From Euglena gracilis (Eukaryota > Euglenida > Euglenophyceae > Euglenales), in the NCBI GenBank assembly GCA_039621445.1, contig CP154956.1, positions 80,472,474 to 80,536,473 of the forward strand: a stretch of DNA of 64,000 nucleotides, written 5' to 3'. A program made the translations under genes and the position numbers. Under the pieces are notes generated by a model that had not been told where the DNA came from, searched no databases, and was given only the letters and a program-made list of their open reading frames with translations. Below are positions 1 to 24,100 of this stretch, piece after piece; position 1 is the first letter of the stretch; each line of letters opens with the position of its first letter.

Positions 1-73
1 GAGGCCCTGACGGTACGGACTGACGGGCCATCCAGTTGGTGAGTTTGTCACACTGTTTGTCAACGGCGCAAGC

Positions 74-181
74 TTATGGGCGCAAATGCGCGCACCAACA
101 AAAATTATGTTTTATGCGTGCATTTGCGCAAATGCGCGCATAAAACATAATTTTTGTTGGTGCGCGCATTTGCGCCCATAA
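74..181. repeat. 108-bp near-perfect palindrome
   Basis: The two halves mirror each other around 127/128, from TTATGGGCGCAAATG on the left to CATTTGCGCCCATAA on the right, with essentially no loop. It contains several copies of an inner palindrome, TTTGCGCAAATGCGC. As RNA or single-stranded DNA it would fold into one long hairpin. It resembles the terminal hairpins of foldback elements; no gene is visible inside. Confidence 0.9.
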
Positions 182-241
182 ACACAAATAAGAACGGTGT
201 GACGGAAACACAACCGTCAAACACTGACAGCAGATGTGGTT

Positions 242-1800
242 CATTTGAGCATTTGCGCGCAACACGTTGTTTGTGGGCTCAAATGCGCAAATAAACTGTA
301 TGCAGAAACTGCACAATTTACCATGTTTATTTGCGCATTTGCGCCCACAAACAACGTGATGCGCGCAAATGCGCAAATAAACAACTAATGGAGGAGTAGA
401 AAACGATTGCATTTGCCTCTCCTGCAACTACCCTTAGTGGCTTCTGAATGGGTTGAAAGCAAATGACCACACCGTCTCCTCCAGTATATGGTGTTATTGT
501 GCCGTTTTTTTTACCATTGACAGGTCCCACAAAAGATGGAGACATAGGATCTCCAGAAGGTGCGTGCATAGCCACCCAGTAACGGTACACGTCCACCGGC
601 CCCAATTTTTGGGTCCCAAGGGCCCTGCCGCTGACCTGCGACCTGGGCTCCGCTGTTAAAGCCCCATCTGCTGCTGATGCTTCAGCACCCAACAGGCCAG
701 CATACACTTCCCCGGTGCAACGACACCCACCACAGCGGCCACGTTATACCCCGCAACCAGGGTGTAAGACTGGGGGTATGGCGTGGTGCCAGTGCATGGC
801 AACCAGCAGCCGAAGAGAGGTAGCCCTCAAGCACCCATTCCTTTGGATGCAAGGGAATGATGAAGCTTTACCCCTGGATTGGGTGCATCAAAGCGGTGGG
901 ACCCACTCCCCCCAAATTATGCACAAAAACCGGTGTTTTTTTACGTATTTCAAGGGGAAAATGGCAAAGAAAACCGTAAAACGGACTCCGGCCCGACACG
1001 TCCCTGGTATTTCAGGTGCCAAATTTTGTCTTCTTGCAACGCAGTCCTGCTGCAGAAAAGGTGTCGAACAGTCACGGGTCGTTTGCATGTCATCAATTCA
1101 TTACGTTTAACTGCCAAACGGATGACGCCAAAACAACAGGCCGATCAGGCCGGGTAACAGCAGTGCAAATGTACACACGTAAGACAGGCAAATTTTGGCC
1201 AGTCACATGCCGTTTTCCAGTGAACACTCCACACCACCTCTCACCACAAATTTCATCACCATGTAATTGTGGTGAAAACCATTGGTTGGCTTGAGGAGTT
1301 GCGTTCGCCAGCTGTCACGGAGGAGGAGATGGTATCGCACAACTGATGTGTGTTGGTGCGCGCATTTGCGCAAATAAACACAACTTTGTTTGTGTGTGTT
1401 AAGGCTCTGAAACACATCATTTGAAGTGGTTTATTAAATGTTTGTGCGCGCATTTGCGCAAATGCGCGCACCAAATGTAATTGTGTTTATTTGCGCAATT
1501 GCGCGCACCAACACGCCCATCACGTTTTTCAACCTCGTAGGGGTATGGTCCTCATTGGTGTCTTTTAACATGGAAAGTTAAAGTACATATTGGTGCGCGC
1601 ATTTGCGCAAGTAAACATAAACATGTTGATGCGCGCATTTGCGCAAATGCGCACACCACCAAATAAGTTCGTGCGCGCATTTGCGCCCACCAACACGTCA
1701 TTTTATCATCATCGGTTTACGTTTTATTTGCGCAAATGCGCCCACAAACACAATTGTTTTTATTTGCGCAATTGCGCGCATAAACACGTGCAAATTGCGT
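242..1800. repeat. Cluster of GCGCAAATGCGC palindromic repeats
   Basis: Blocks at about 242-377, 1350-1515 and 1590-1800 carry many copies, in both orientations, of TTTGCGCAAATGCGCGCA and close variants, separated by AT-rich spacers such as ACCAACACA and ATAAACACAA. The segments between the blocks (about 400-1340) lack the motif and include protein-like open stretches on the minus strand. Related single hairpins recur at 2125, 40989, 41158, 42495, 42628 and 47588, so this is a dispersed family. Confidence 0.75.
398..707 (-). CDS. Unrecognised minus-strand open segment (possible exon or gene remnant)
   Basis: The minus strand is open for about 100 codons with a protein-like composition, including stretches such as LGPVDVYRYWVAMHAPSGDP and GDGVVICFQPIQKPLRVVAG. 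It then runs into a palindrome block. Just upstream (about 708-780) another minus frame reads AGYNVAAVVGVVAPGK, suggesting either a frameshifted remnant or a splice boundary. I recognise no family. It lies opposite to the three well-supported genes and is flanked on both sides by strong inverted repeats, so it could be cargo or debris of a mobile element. Confidence 0.3.
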
Positions 1801-1810
1801 GACGGCTGCC

Positions 1811-2047
1811 TCACGTAGTCTGTCTGTCTGTGGTGGTGTGATCTAATGAGGCCCCGTGTGTTCTCACCGGTGGCGGCAGTATCACAGCCAGTTCAGCCAG
1901 CACGTCAGCTCCGTTTCCAAGTGCCGTAACAAGGGGTGTGCCTCTCTTCTGTTTGATGTACAACAGCACCAGTCTCACCCCCAGCCCTATTAACGTCACC
2001 TGGTAAGCAGCATGCACACCAGACCACTGGGAGTTAATCCCCTCCAA
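1811..2047 (-). CDS. Unrecognised minus-strand open segment with hydrophobic centre
   Basis: The minus strand is open for 78 codons, reading like real protein with a hydrophobic stretch (YQVTLIGLGVRLVLLYIKQK) and then ALGNGADVLAELAVILPPPV. It lies immediately beside the palindrome cluster and on the same strand as the segment at 398-707, so both may be pieces of one minus-strand gene interrupted by hairpin repeats. A third open piece with plausible composition lies near 1240-1325. The family is unknown and neither end can be defined. Confidence 0.3.
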   Translation of the reverse strand: MEGINSQWSGVHAAYQVTLIGLGVRLVLLYIKQKRGTPLVTALGNGADVLAELAVILPPPVRTHGASLDHTTTDRQTT

Positions 2048-2109
2048 TACGGGGGTGTAACAGGTCTTAAATCGTGTTCCGGGTTTCAGGGTACAGGGTC
2101 CCAGGGGTT

Positions 2110-2195
2110 ACAAAAAAATGGTACATTTGCGCAAATGCGCGCGCATCAAAAGGAAAAAAGCTTAAGTGCGAAATCGGCCGCCTAAGCCCCTGGAC
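2110..2195. repeat. Relic of a TIR family (AAGCTTAAGTGCG...GCCGCCTAAG)
   Basis: A GCGCAAATGCGCGCG hairpin is followed at 2158 by AAGCTTAAGTGCG and GCCGCCTAAGCCC. The same end sequence occurs at 42964-42993 and, inverted, at 39929-39955 and 47551-47574, so this is one terminus of a dispersed inverted-repeat element. Confidence 0.6.
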
Positions 2196-3463
2196 CCAGG
2201 TCCAGCCAGACCCCCTCACCCCCGGGTGGTCCAGCCAGCCCTTTTCTTTCCAGCCGGCCGGCTGGAGCCCCCCCCCCTCCGGGGGAGAGGTGTCAAGAAG
2301 AATGTTGATGTGGTGGGCAGGACCCGCTTTGCTTCAGCTTCAGAGGACCTCTCTCCCGGCCCCGCTGGTCGGAAACATCCCCCGGCCAAGCTCCTTGCAA
2401 AGCTCCTTTCAAAAAATCCCCCCTTTGACCTTTTTTAACCACTTTTCAAACCGGGGAGAGTGGCTCAGCGGAGGTGGGGATGCTTTTCACACGGTCCGAC
2501 CAGGCTTTTCCTCCGACCAGAACGAGGGGGAAAAAAGCGTTTTCCTTTTTTATCTTCCCTGTTGGTGGTGTGGGAGCTTTTTGGAATGTCCATGGTGTTT
2601 GTGAATGAAATGTTTGTGTCCCAGGACTGACATTGGAGCCGGGCTTCTTTTGAAGGAAGGTCACACCTGTGGGGGGTGCTATGGAGAGCATACATCTCTT
2701 TAAGGTTTTGCACATTGTGGGGGGGGGGGGGCTGCTGCAGCCAGCCTTTTTTTGTTGGGTCCAGCCCGATAATGGCCCAAAATGGTGTTCTGGGGGCGTT
2801 TTGGGGCGTTTTTTTTGGGAGGGGTTCTCATGATGCTCATTTTTTTTCGCAGCTGTGTTTTCTGGGTGATTTTGGGGGCAATTGTCCGATTTCGGCCCAG
2901 CCCGGCCTGGCTCAGGTCCTGCCAGGGTCCAGTCCCCCCAGAGGGGGCTAACCAGCCCGTACTTCTAGCCCTAGCCCAGCAACCCCCCGGGATTAAAGAG
3001 ATGCATGATGGGCAGGCAAGGGGTCGGGCTTTTTCAACCTCCTGGAGGTTGGGTTTGGGGTGGGTCGTGCTGTAACACCCCCCCCCCAACCGGTGCCGAA
3101 GGCGCCACAGCCCAAAAAGGGCCAGTGCCAAGAGACAATTGGCTGGGCAGGCCTGGGCCCCAAAACTGACCCTGGGGGGGTGGGGTGCCTGCTGTTGACG
3201 CCCCGGGGTTGGTAAAAGAAGCCTGATTGAAGGCCCCATGCAGTGTACAGGGTGCGATGGTCCCATTTGGGGAATTTATAGAGGATGGACCCCTTTGGAG
3301 ATTTGGCGGACGAATGTGGTTCCTTGGTTGCTGGAGAGATCAGCTTGATTCTCGCACCTCTTAGGCCTGTTCCTTGTTTGAATTTTGGTCCGCATATTCA
3401 TCCCCAACAACATCAGATTTGTTTGGTCGTTTTGGGATACCAAACGGTTGGCACACTGGGAGA
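2196..3463. other. Intergenic, repeat-rich; no gene seen
   Basis: The stretch has GC-rich low-complexity DNA with homopolymer C and G runs and short inverted motifs. Open frames here are low-complexity and show no recognisable protein or exon with good splice context. Confidence 0.5.
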
Positions 3464-3490
3464 AACACACACACACACACACACACACAC
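3464..3490. repeat. (CA)n microsatellite
   Basis: An uninterrupted CA dinucleotide run of roughly 13 units. Confidence 0.95.
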
Positions 3491-3517
3491 AACAAGGGTG
3501 GAAGCAAGGTTCTGCAT

Positions 3518-3821
3518 CAGGCTTGTGCTTAGTCGGGTGCCTACCCCACGGGGGGGGGGGGTGCTAGGGGCAGGCACCCCATAGCACCCGATCCGACCCC
3601 CCCCGGGGGGGGGGGTAGGGTTTTGGGGGGTGCCTGCCCCTAGCAGGCACCCCCCTCCGACCCCGGCGCCTTCGGCGCCGGGGGCCCGGACAAGGCCATT
3701 TTCAATGAAAATTTTCTGGGTCCGGCCCGGACCCCTATCCCCCCCGGGGGGGGGGGTGTGCCTGCTAGGGGCAGGCACCCTATAGCACCCACCCCCCCCC
3801 CGGTCGGTAAGCACAAGCATG
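3518..3821. mobile_element. MITE-like element, family A, copy 1 (8-bp TSD)
   Basis: The element starts CAGGCTTGTGCTTAGTCGG and ends GGTCGGTAAGCACAAGCATG, so the ends are inverted repeats (GCTTGTGCTTA / TAAGCACAAGC). It is flanked by a perfect 8-bp duplication TTCTGCAT (3510-3517 and 3822-3829). The interior holds poly-C/poly-G palindromes, a GGCGCCTTCGGCGCC hairpin and inverted CTAGGGGCAGGCACCC blocks. There is no coding capacity, so it is non-autonomous. A nearly identical copy lies at 54469-54791. The 8-bp duplication and CAG...-type ends resemble hAT-superfamily MITEs; that assignment is inference. Confidence 0.85.
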
Positions 3822-3864
3822 TTCTGCATCGCAAGCAAAGAGCAAACCTGGTTCTTGGTGACCC

Positions 3865-4200
3865 TCAAAGGTACTCCCCCCGGCCTGTATGGGTGTGGTG
3901 CCATGTACCGATGCCCATACCCTCCCAGCGCTTGAAACCCCATGCTCTTGCCTGTGCGACAGACGCATGGTGTTCCTCGGCATGCCGCCCGGCCCTCCCA
4001 CCCTCGGGCGATCCCTTGGCCCTCTTCGCCCTGGCCTCCTCCTCTGTGCGTTGCTCTGCAGCTGCATCGCTCTCCTGCTTCAGCGAGGCACACGTTCCCT
4101 GGTGTTGCCCTCTCAGGTGTGTGACCATGCAATCTCTGATCGTGCCAGGGGGACGAACTTGTAAATTGAAGGTGCAATGAATTCTGGTCCCAAATGATTC
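3865..4200 (-). CDS. Unrecognised minus-strand open segment, charged, possible zinc-binding start
   Basis: The minus strand is open here and reads like protein: RPPGTIRDCMVTHLRGQHQG followed by an Ala/Glu/Arg-rich stretch (TEEEARAKRAKGSPEG). The Cys-His spacing is loosely reminiscent of a single zinc-finger start, but one weak motif is not enough to name a family. It begins 44 bp beyond a MITE and sits opposite to gene 1. It could equally be a transposon-borne or decayed coding fragment. Confidence 0.25.
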   Translation of the reverse strand, partial: ESFGTRIHCTFNLQVRPPGTIRDCMVTHLRGQHQGTCASLKQESDAAAEQRTEEEARAKRAKGSPEGGRAGRHAEEHHASVAQARAWGFKRWEGMGIGTWHHTHTGRGEYL

Positions 4201-4906
4201 ACAAGGCAAGGGGGCAACACAAGTGCTTTTTTTTTGCAATTGTTTGCATTCCCAATTTGCACTCCCAATTTTGGCAAAAATTTGACAAATTTTTGGCAAG
4301 ATTGCCAACCTGTGCAATTTTTGTGTTTTTCTTTGAGGTTTGCTGGGAAACAATTTCGACATAGAAAAATCTTGAATTTGGACCAGATTTTCCCATATGG
4401 GTCAATTTTTTGTCATGCTTTATTTTTTGGCCAATGCCATATTTTTGGGATCAGCATGACGGCTCAAATTTTCCATTAATAAAAAAAATAGAGGGGGTCA
4501 AAACTTTCTCAGTCCCCTCCGGCAGAAATGTGTATATTCCCAACGTCAGTTTTCCCTCGATTTTCCCACAATTTCCGCAATTTTCCGCCATTTTTCTGAT
4601 GGCTTCCAGGTGTCAATTATCCCCCCCCCCCCAACCTGGGCAGACTGACGGTACCCATAACCCTGGTTGGCAACGGAAGCCTGGAAGTCAGGCCATGTTT
4701 GGCTGGGCCGGATTCCTGATGGTCGTTGCGGTGGAGAGACGGACCGTTGGTGTCCAACACCTCCCCTCTCTGCGCAATTGGTCTGCCAACATATATTCAG
4801 CCCACCCCTCAATGCACCCCCCCTCCAGGAAGTGCTGCAAGTGCCACGTGCTCGCACCATGCCGTTGATTGAGGTTTGCCTCTGAGTTGTCTGGTTTTTT
4901 TTCCAG

Positions 4907-17218
<12,312 letters not shown>

Positions 17219-18032
17219 CCCACCCGACGCCCGCCACTGTGCTGCACTGCACCGCGCTCGCCGACACGCCACGGGACGAGTGTGGCGGGACGCTGCACTG
17301 TTGAAGTCCCATCGTTGCCAGGCGCCCGTGGCCTGGTGGAGATGCCAGTAACACCGTGTTCTTCAACGGGGTGTTTCTTAGGCGGAAGGGCCCCTGGCCC
17401 CTGGCTAGGTCCTGGTCCCGGTCCAGCACGGTGCAGTTGGGCTGGACCAGAAAGGGGGTCAAAGATCATCCAAAAATGGCATTTGCGAAGGTTTTTTGGG
17501 GTTCACCTGAAATTTTGGCTGAAGAAGTCTAACTCAACTGACTTTTGCCAGTTTTTGGGTACCAGTCAGGCCCAGCCCAGCCCCCACCCCCTGGGGGTTG
17601 GTGTCCAGCCAGCACTTTTTTCCCCAGCCAGCACCTTTCCAGCCAGCCTGTACCCCCCAGGGGGTCTTTAGAAATTCCATGTTCGCCTTGGACCAAGAAA
17701 GCCATAATATCAAAATGTTCTAATAAATGCAATCGGTCTTTTTTGGGGGGGTGAGTGGTTTAGGAGCAAACCAGATCAACGACAAGAGTGCGCCAGCATT
17801 GAGGCCCTCCAGAGGGTTTCCCACGTTGTCTTCTAAACCCTCATTACCCCCGGGTCAGAACTCCCAACCGGCACGGGACACACCACCCTGAAGCTCGGCC
17901 GCATGCAGCGGACGGACTGCGGACCGGCCCAGCCATCCCCCGGCGTTGTGCTCGGAGTGGGCCCCGCCCTGCCCCGGTGGAGTCCGCCGCCCTGCGTCGC
18001 GCTGCCCCCCAGTCTCCCCCCTGTGCTCGCCA
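17219..18032 (+). promoter_or_regulatory. Intergenic spacer with CpG-rich 5' flank of gene 2
   Basis: Between the stop at 17218 and the ATG at 18033 there is no exon. The last 150 bp (17880-18032) are CpG- and C-rich, ending GCTCGCCATGG, consistent with a promoter/5'UTR. No TATA-like box or other defined element is visible. Confidence 0.35.
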
Positions 18033-18109
18033 TGGCCAGCACCGAGAGCCGGCAGGCGCACCTGCGCGACGAGCTGGAGGCGGACTTCGAGGACCACAAC
18101 GAACTGGAG
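18033..18109 (+). CDS. Gene 2 exon 1 (start)
   Basis: ATG in GCTCGCCATGG context; encodes MASTESRQAHLRDELEADFE and then DHNELE. The sequence GGAGGACCAG at its 3' edge (18106-18115) is repeated exactly at 18532-18541 in the same reading frame. Removing one copy plus the 416 bp between them fuses HNELEDQ to PEAPTKFC without a frameshift. Confidence 0.6.
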
Positions 18110-21100
18110 GACCAGGGGTTGCCCTGTGCACGGTGGGGATCGCGACTCGGATGGAGGAGTGCTTTCATCCCAACGGGTGAACCAGTCGTAGGTATTGCAG
18201 TTGGACAGCGTTTCGTCGTTGTTTGACATTTTTTGTGTGGCCGACACCCCAGGCGGTGACCTGCCTGGGCGGCACCCCAGGCACCCCAGATCCAACCCCC
18301 TCCCCCCAAATTTGCGCATATGGCCAGAAGTGCTTGGGCACTCGGCCAAGATGCTCCGATATCGAATGTCCTGAACAGCCCATTTTGGGGCAAACTTCTG
18401 CCAAACACCTCGGGGGGGGGGGTCCTGTTTGCCCTCGTACTCCAGGACACTCCAAAACCCCCTCCCCTTGGACAAGTTCAGCCTTCCCCCCCCAACCCGC
18501 GTGGTCCGATGGCAAGCCGTGACGGCGCGCCGGAGGACCAGCCGGAGGCGCCAACCAAGTTCTGCGAGTTCAACAGCGGCGTGGCGGCGTTCCTGGCGGG
18601 CGGGCTGGTGCTGGAGGGGCTGATGTACCTCATCTCCACCCCCGAGGTCCCCCTCTGGTCCGTCCTGGGCAGGGCGCCCTCCGCCCGGCCCCGGGCCCAG
18701 TGGCCTTGTGTGGGGGTGGAAGCCCGTTCCAGGGGCTCCGTAACCACCCTCACCGGTGTGACTTGCCGCTGCTTGTGTTAGCTCACTTTGGCCCAAGGTT
18801 TTGCAAATCAATTTTCAAATCAAGGAGAATTTCTTTTCTTTGGTGTGGGATGGAATGAGCAGGCATATGATTTTGTCAGTTTGTGGTAATTCACCCTGGA
18901 GGTTGCTCAGACATGCAAACATTCCGTCTGATCGCTAAGGAATCAAAGGTGGTGGTTTTTATTCACCATCAACGACCCAGGGATCTAACAAAAATGGAGC
19001 GGACCAGAGTGGGAAGCTGTGCACAGCTTCCCACTCTCAGTTCCATTTGGCCATCCCCCCCCCCCTGGATTGGCTCCCTGGGCCGCCCTTTTTCTTCATC
19101 CCCTTTGGGGTGCTGGTGCTTTGCACGTGGTTCTGGCACTACAAGATCACCACCTTCACCAACGTCATTCCCCCAGGGCGGCCTTCCTTGGGGACAGGCT
19201 ACATCGGGGGGGGGGGGGAGGGTTGTTCTCTGGCCGGGGTGGAGCTGCCAGCAGTTTCCCCAAACCTGTGTCTCCAGGACACGTACATGGGCTGCATCAT
19301 GTCAGGCATACGTCGTTGTTTTTGGCAAATGGCGTTTGGATGGGGCGACAATTTTGTCTCATAGGTCAGCTTTTTGGAGTCCGATGGCCACATGATCCTT
19401 GCGATGTGGAGGCCAGCCGTGCCATCAGCAGTTCCTGGTGGGGGGCACATTCGTCACCTCCTGCGTCTGTATCGCCCAAATGATGCTGATCGCCCCGGCT
19501 TTGGAGAGAGTTTGTGTCCTTTTTTGAGCGGCAGGGTTCTTGAGGCACCCTGTTTTCTACTGTGGGCAAAAGGGTTTTTGTGGGTATGTGTCAGACACAC
19601 ATGAAAGTGCCGTCGTTCTCAAACATGATTTTGAAAAAACTCTTTCCAAAGAGGCTTATTTGGAAGAGGGTTTTCAATGCTATCCGAACCACTGCCGGGA
19701 GTTCTATGATGGAGATATGGTTTGCAAATCCTCGCCCCTATTTGTTAGAGTCACCTTCTTGGTCGTCACATGTAGCCCGGCATGCAGCCAACAGTGTGCG
19801 TTGCCGCCAAGGCCGGCCCCCGGGTTCTGGATCGTGTTTATTATTGGCTTCTCCGGATCGGAGTGTGTTTACTGTCTCTCCCGGGTCTCTGTTTTTTTTA
19901 ACTCTTATTCAGAGGGGCGGCTTCTGCGTTTAATTTTCGGCTGGCCAGCAAACTTGGGCAAGATGGCATGAAAAAACTACTCGTTTTCTTTTGTGATTTG
20001 GCCTACAGAAGTGATTCTTTTTCGGAGGGACGAGTGATTGGGTGTTTCTTCTAAAAGTGACGCAGCGTTCCTGTTGATCTCTCAGAACCGTGAAACATTG
20101 CAAAGTCTCACACCCAAACTCACACAAACACACCCAAAGTCTCTGCCCCTTCCTGACCGAGATTGGGTCTCTCTTCTTCCAGGGTCCTGCATAGAAAAGG
20201 TACCTCTGTTCTCTTTCTATCCCGCCCTCCTTTCGTTCTCTGTGCTCCTCACAAGCCCTCCTCTGTGTGCCTTCAGTGGGTCCGAGAGCAACAGTGCGAC
20301 CAAGAACCAGACCGCGGTGGTGAATGGCACCGGCGACGACCAGACAATTGCTTAAGCACTGTCCCACCCCCCCCCCGGGGGGGGGTGGGTGACTGGTTTT
20401 TTCAGAGTGACTGACTGGTTTTGGGCCCGGCCCCCCCCCCCCCCCCCCGGGGGGGGGGGTCGGCCAGGAGTGGGCAAAAGTGGCTTGAGTGACCCCGGCG
20501 CCGAAGGCGCCGGAAAAAATTTTTTGGCCTAAAATGGCCTAAAGTGACTGGAAAGTGGCCGTTTTTCTGAGTGGCCGACCCCCCCCCCGGGGGGGGGGTA
20601 GTGACTGACTGGCTTCCCAAAAAAAAAGTGACTGACTGGTTTTTAAAAAAGTGGAGTGACCCCCCCCTCCCCCCCCCGGGGGTCGGTAAGCAATTGTATG
20701 GCGACGACCCGTTCAACATCACCATCGTCACTGGGGACCCCGGGCAGAGCGCCTCCTCCGCCGAGGAGCTGTGGCGGGACTGGGCCACGTTCTTCTTCCT
20801 GTCGCTGGTGTGTGCCACTCTGCACGGCCATGACGTGACTTTTTTTTAAGAAACCTGCAAGTTGTTGCTCTCTAAAAAGCCCCCCACCCGGTATTTCAGC
20901 ACTGTGCCATGTTCCCAAGAAAGATGGGGTACCCAATCAGGCATGGTGGGGTATGTATTTTAAGGATCATCCCACAAACCAGCAATAATTTGTGTGTATA
21001 TGACGCAAAATATTCTGGTTAACATTTATTTTAATACCTGCACGCCCTAGGTTGCTCTGGGGGAGTTTGGAAGTCCCAATTTGGGGTATTTTTGCAATCT

Positions 21101-24100
21101 GACAGATTTTTGGTATTTCTGGACGAAAATGGGGTTCTTCAAGAACGCTGAAACCCTTTCGTTCTCGCCACTTTATTTTAGTTTGGTTGCTTTCCAGGGT
21201 TTTGGAGGCAGGGGTTGCTTTTAGTCTTGGAGCCCCCCCGGGGGGGGGGGGGGGGGCAGGGTGGGTGGGTCCCTTGAAACCCGGGGAGGTGAGGGTAGGG
21301 GCTGGTGGGTATGTCTTTTTCGGTGCTGAAGTGCCGAAAATTTTGAAAAGGTGCGTTTTTGGCCATTTTCAGGCAAAAGTGGGTGGGTCACCCGGGACCC
21401 CCCCCCTCCCCCGGGGGGGCCGGGCCCACCCCAGGGGGTGGGTGGGTGGGTGCCGACCCCCTCCCCCCCTCCCCCCCCCGGTCTTGAAAACCCCCTGTTT
21501 GAAGGGAATGGGGGGGGTACAGCCGGCCAGCACCTCCCACTTGGGCTGCGGAACCCCGGGGGGGTCTCTGAAAGTAAGTTCAGAAAGGCCGGAAAATGGA
21601 GCAAAGGAGGCTCGGAAGGGCGTGTCTGCCAGCAAAAGAGGGGCTCTCGAGTCCCCTGCCTCTCCATTGCCTGAGAGTCGAACCATGTTGGGAGGTGCTG
21701 GGAACCGTTGACCGCCATTTCTTGGGTCGCGAATTAGTTGGTGGGGCGAAGGAGAAACGGGGGGGAAGAACACCCCTACGACGGTGTGTGGCACACCGTG
21801 CACACTGTGCACAGTGTGCACAATGTTCACACCGTTCTTCTTTCAGCGCAAGATAAAAAATTAAAAAATTCGAAAAAATCAATGTGAAACACAGAGAATT
21901 GTTGGGAAATTGAAATTTATTTTGGGTCAAATTTCATCGAAAGACGCACGGTGTGCCGCGCACTGTGCGTTCGCATCCCCACAGTACAGTGCAGAGTGTG
22001 CCTGGTGGGCTCTTGGTGACCGGCGAAGTGAACAAGGCAAATCCCGCCAGGCTCCGGCCAACACATGCAAGACAAAAAGGGCTGGAGGCGAAAAACAGCG
22101 CCAGGCCAGAAGAGGGGATAAACAGCACCAAACAAACAGTCACAGTACACATGGGGGGGGGGTCCTCTGAAATAATGTTCGGACCACCCCAACTAAGCCG
22201 GGCTAGACCGGAAAATTCTTCGGTGCAAATCGCCGAAAATTTTGAAAATTTGAAAAAGGCTATCAAACTGGCCGAAAAAATGGCTGTTTTTTGAGGGTTT
22301 TTGGGTTCTCACCTCCGCATTTTGGCTGAAATGTACCCCTGTGGGGGTCTTTAAGAAAACCCCTGGTCGAGTCAGCACAGAATATGCAGCAACAATGGTC
22401 AAGGACTGCGAAACTCCCCAGTTGCTTTGCAACAAAGGCAATGAGGGACTTTGTTTTACAAGGTTGAGCCAGCCTGTGTTGCTCACCACATCACTCATAT
22501 TCCATACTGCATGTGTTTCTGTGCTCGACACCAACTAACCATAATAATTATCACGCACGCATGTGCCTCAAGTGCAGGTTTTTTAATAAGTTGGGAAATG
22601 ATATTTTTTTTGGAGAAAACCTGTGCAACCACTTTCATTTTCTGAAAATCTTGAATTTTTTTGGGCTTGATGAAAACCGCGTTAAATGACGTCATCTTAA
22701 AACAGCGTAAAAACAGCTTTAGAATTTGGTTCCCCAGCACTTTTTTTTTGAAAACCCCTGGTGCATGCAAGATGGTTTTGGTACCATCTTGGTCATAGAT
22801 TCATTTAACACCTGCGCGACCCCACCCTGCACGGGGATTTTGAGAGTGGGTGGGTGGGTTGGAATGGTGCCATCAGACCCCCCCCCATATTGGAGTGGTG
22901 TGGCATACGTTAGTCTGGTCCGGCCAAAAAAAAATTTTTTTCAAGGTTTTTGGCCAAATTTGGGTGGGTTTTAAGTGGGTGGGTGAGTGGACCCCTGGGG
23001 GGGGGGGGTGCATATACCCCCCCCAAAATAAGACCCTCCCTGGCCGGTCCGAGCAAAAGTCCACGAAATGGATCCCCCATAAATAGGACCCCCCTGCCGG
23101 CGCGAAGCACTGGATTTTTGAAAATGGGACATTTTGGGGGGGTAAATCTGCCAATTTGGGACAGTTTTCACACAATTCAGTATATTTTCCCCCTATTTGT
23201 CTTGCGCGAAGCGTCGAATTTTTCGAAAAACTGGTATTTTGGGTGACATTTTTGGACATTTTGGGGGGTCGAAATTTTTTCCAGCAAAAATCCATGAAAT
23301 GCCCCCCCCCCATGAATAAGACCCCCCCTCGGGCTTTCCAGCAGCCGACCCATGAAATGGACCCCCGGTCTTATTTGGGGGGGGGGGTTGGCCAGTTTCG
23401 AAAAGAAAAGTGGGCCGGTGGGTTTGGGCCCAGAAAAAAATGCCCACCCCCCAGGTGGCACTGCCGATGCCGGAGTGCGCGGCGACGTACCTGGTGACGG
23501 TGCAGAGCAACCTGGCCAACCACCACAGCAAGAACTTCGTCATCAACTCCCTGTACGTCGGCCTGGGCTACGCCACGGGGCAGTCGCTGCTCGGGGTCAT
23601 CAGCCAGGCCCTGCGTGAGGAGTCCCGCTACGCCCGGTGTGGGGGGAGAAGGGGGGGCGTCAGGTGGCCAGGATTTTCTGTGTTTTTTTGCACATTTGCG
23701 CATGTTTTTGGGCCCATTGATTACACACCGGACCCCGGAGGAGCTGCCCAGTGCCTTGTCACTGACGCATTTATTTGGCTGTTGCAGTTGTTTTTTTATG
23801 TCCGCCCAAGTACTCATCCTTCATGGAATATACTTCCAAATGGGGAGTACGCTGGACTCTTTTGTGTTGGCTTCAGGCTTCTGCTTGAGGGTTCGCTTGG
23901 GCTCAACTGCAGTTCCTCCAAATTTGCTCGTGGAAATCCCAAATGGACCCGGGGGTCAGCTTGCAGGACTATCGTGGAAAACTTTTTTCGGTGACTGGCG
24001 CCAGGCTTCTTTTTTTGTCCAGTGCCGACCCCACCCCGGGGGGGGGGGGGGGCCTGCCTGGGCAGGCACTCCAAATCCGACCCTTGGCCAAAGTGCCTAG

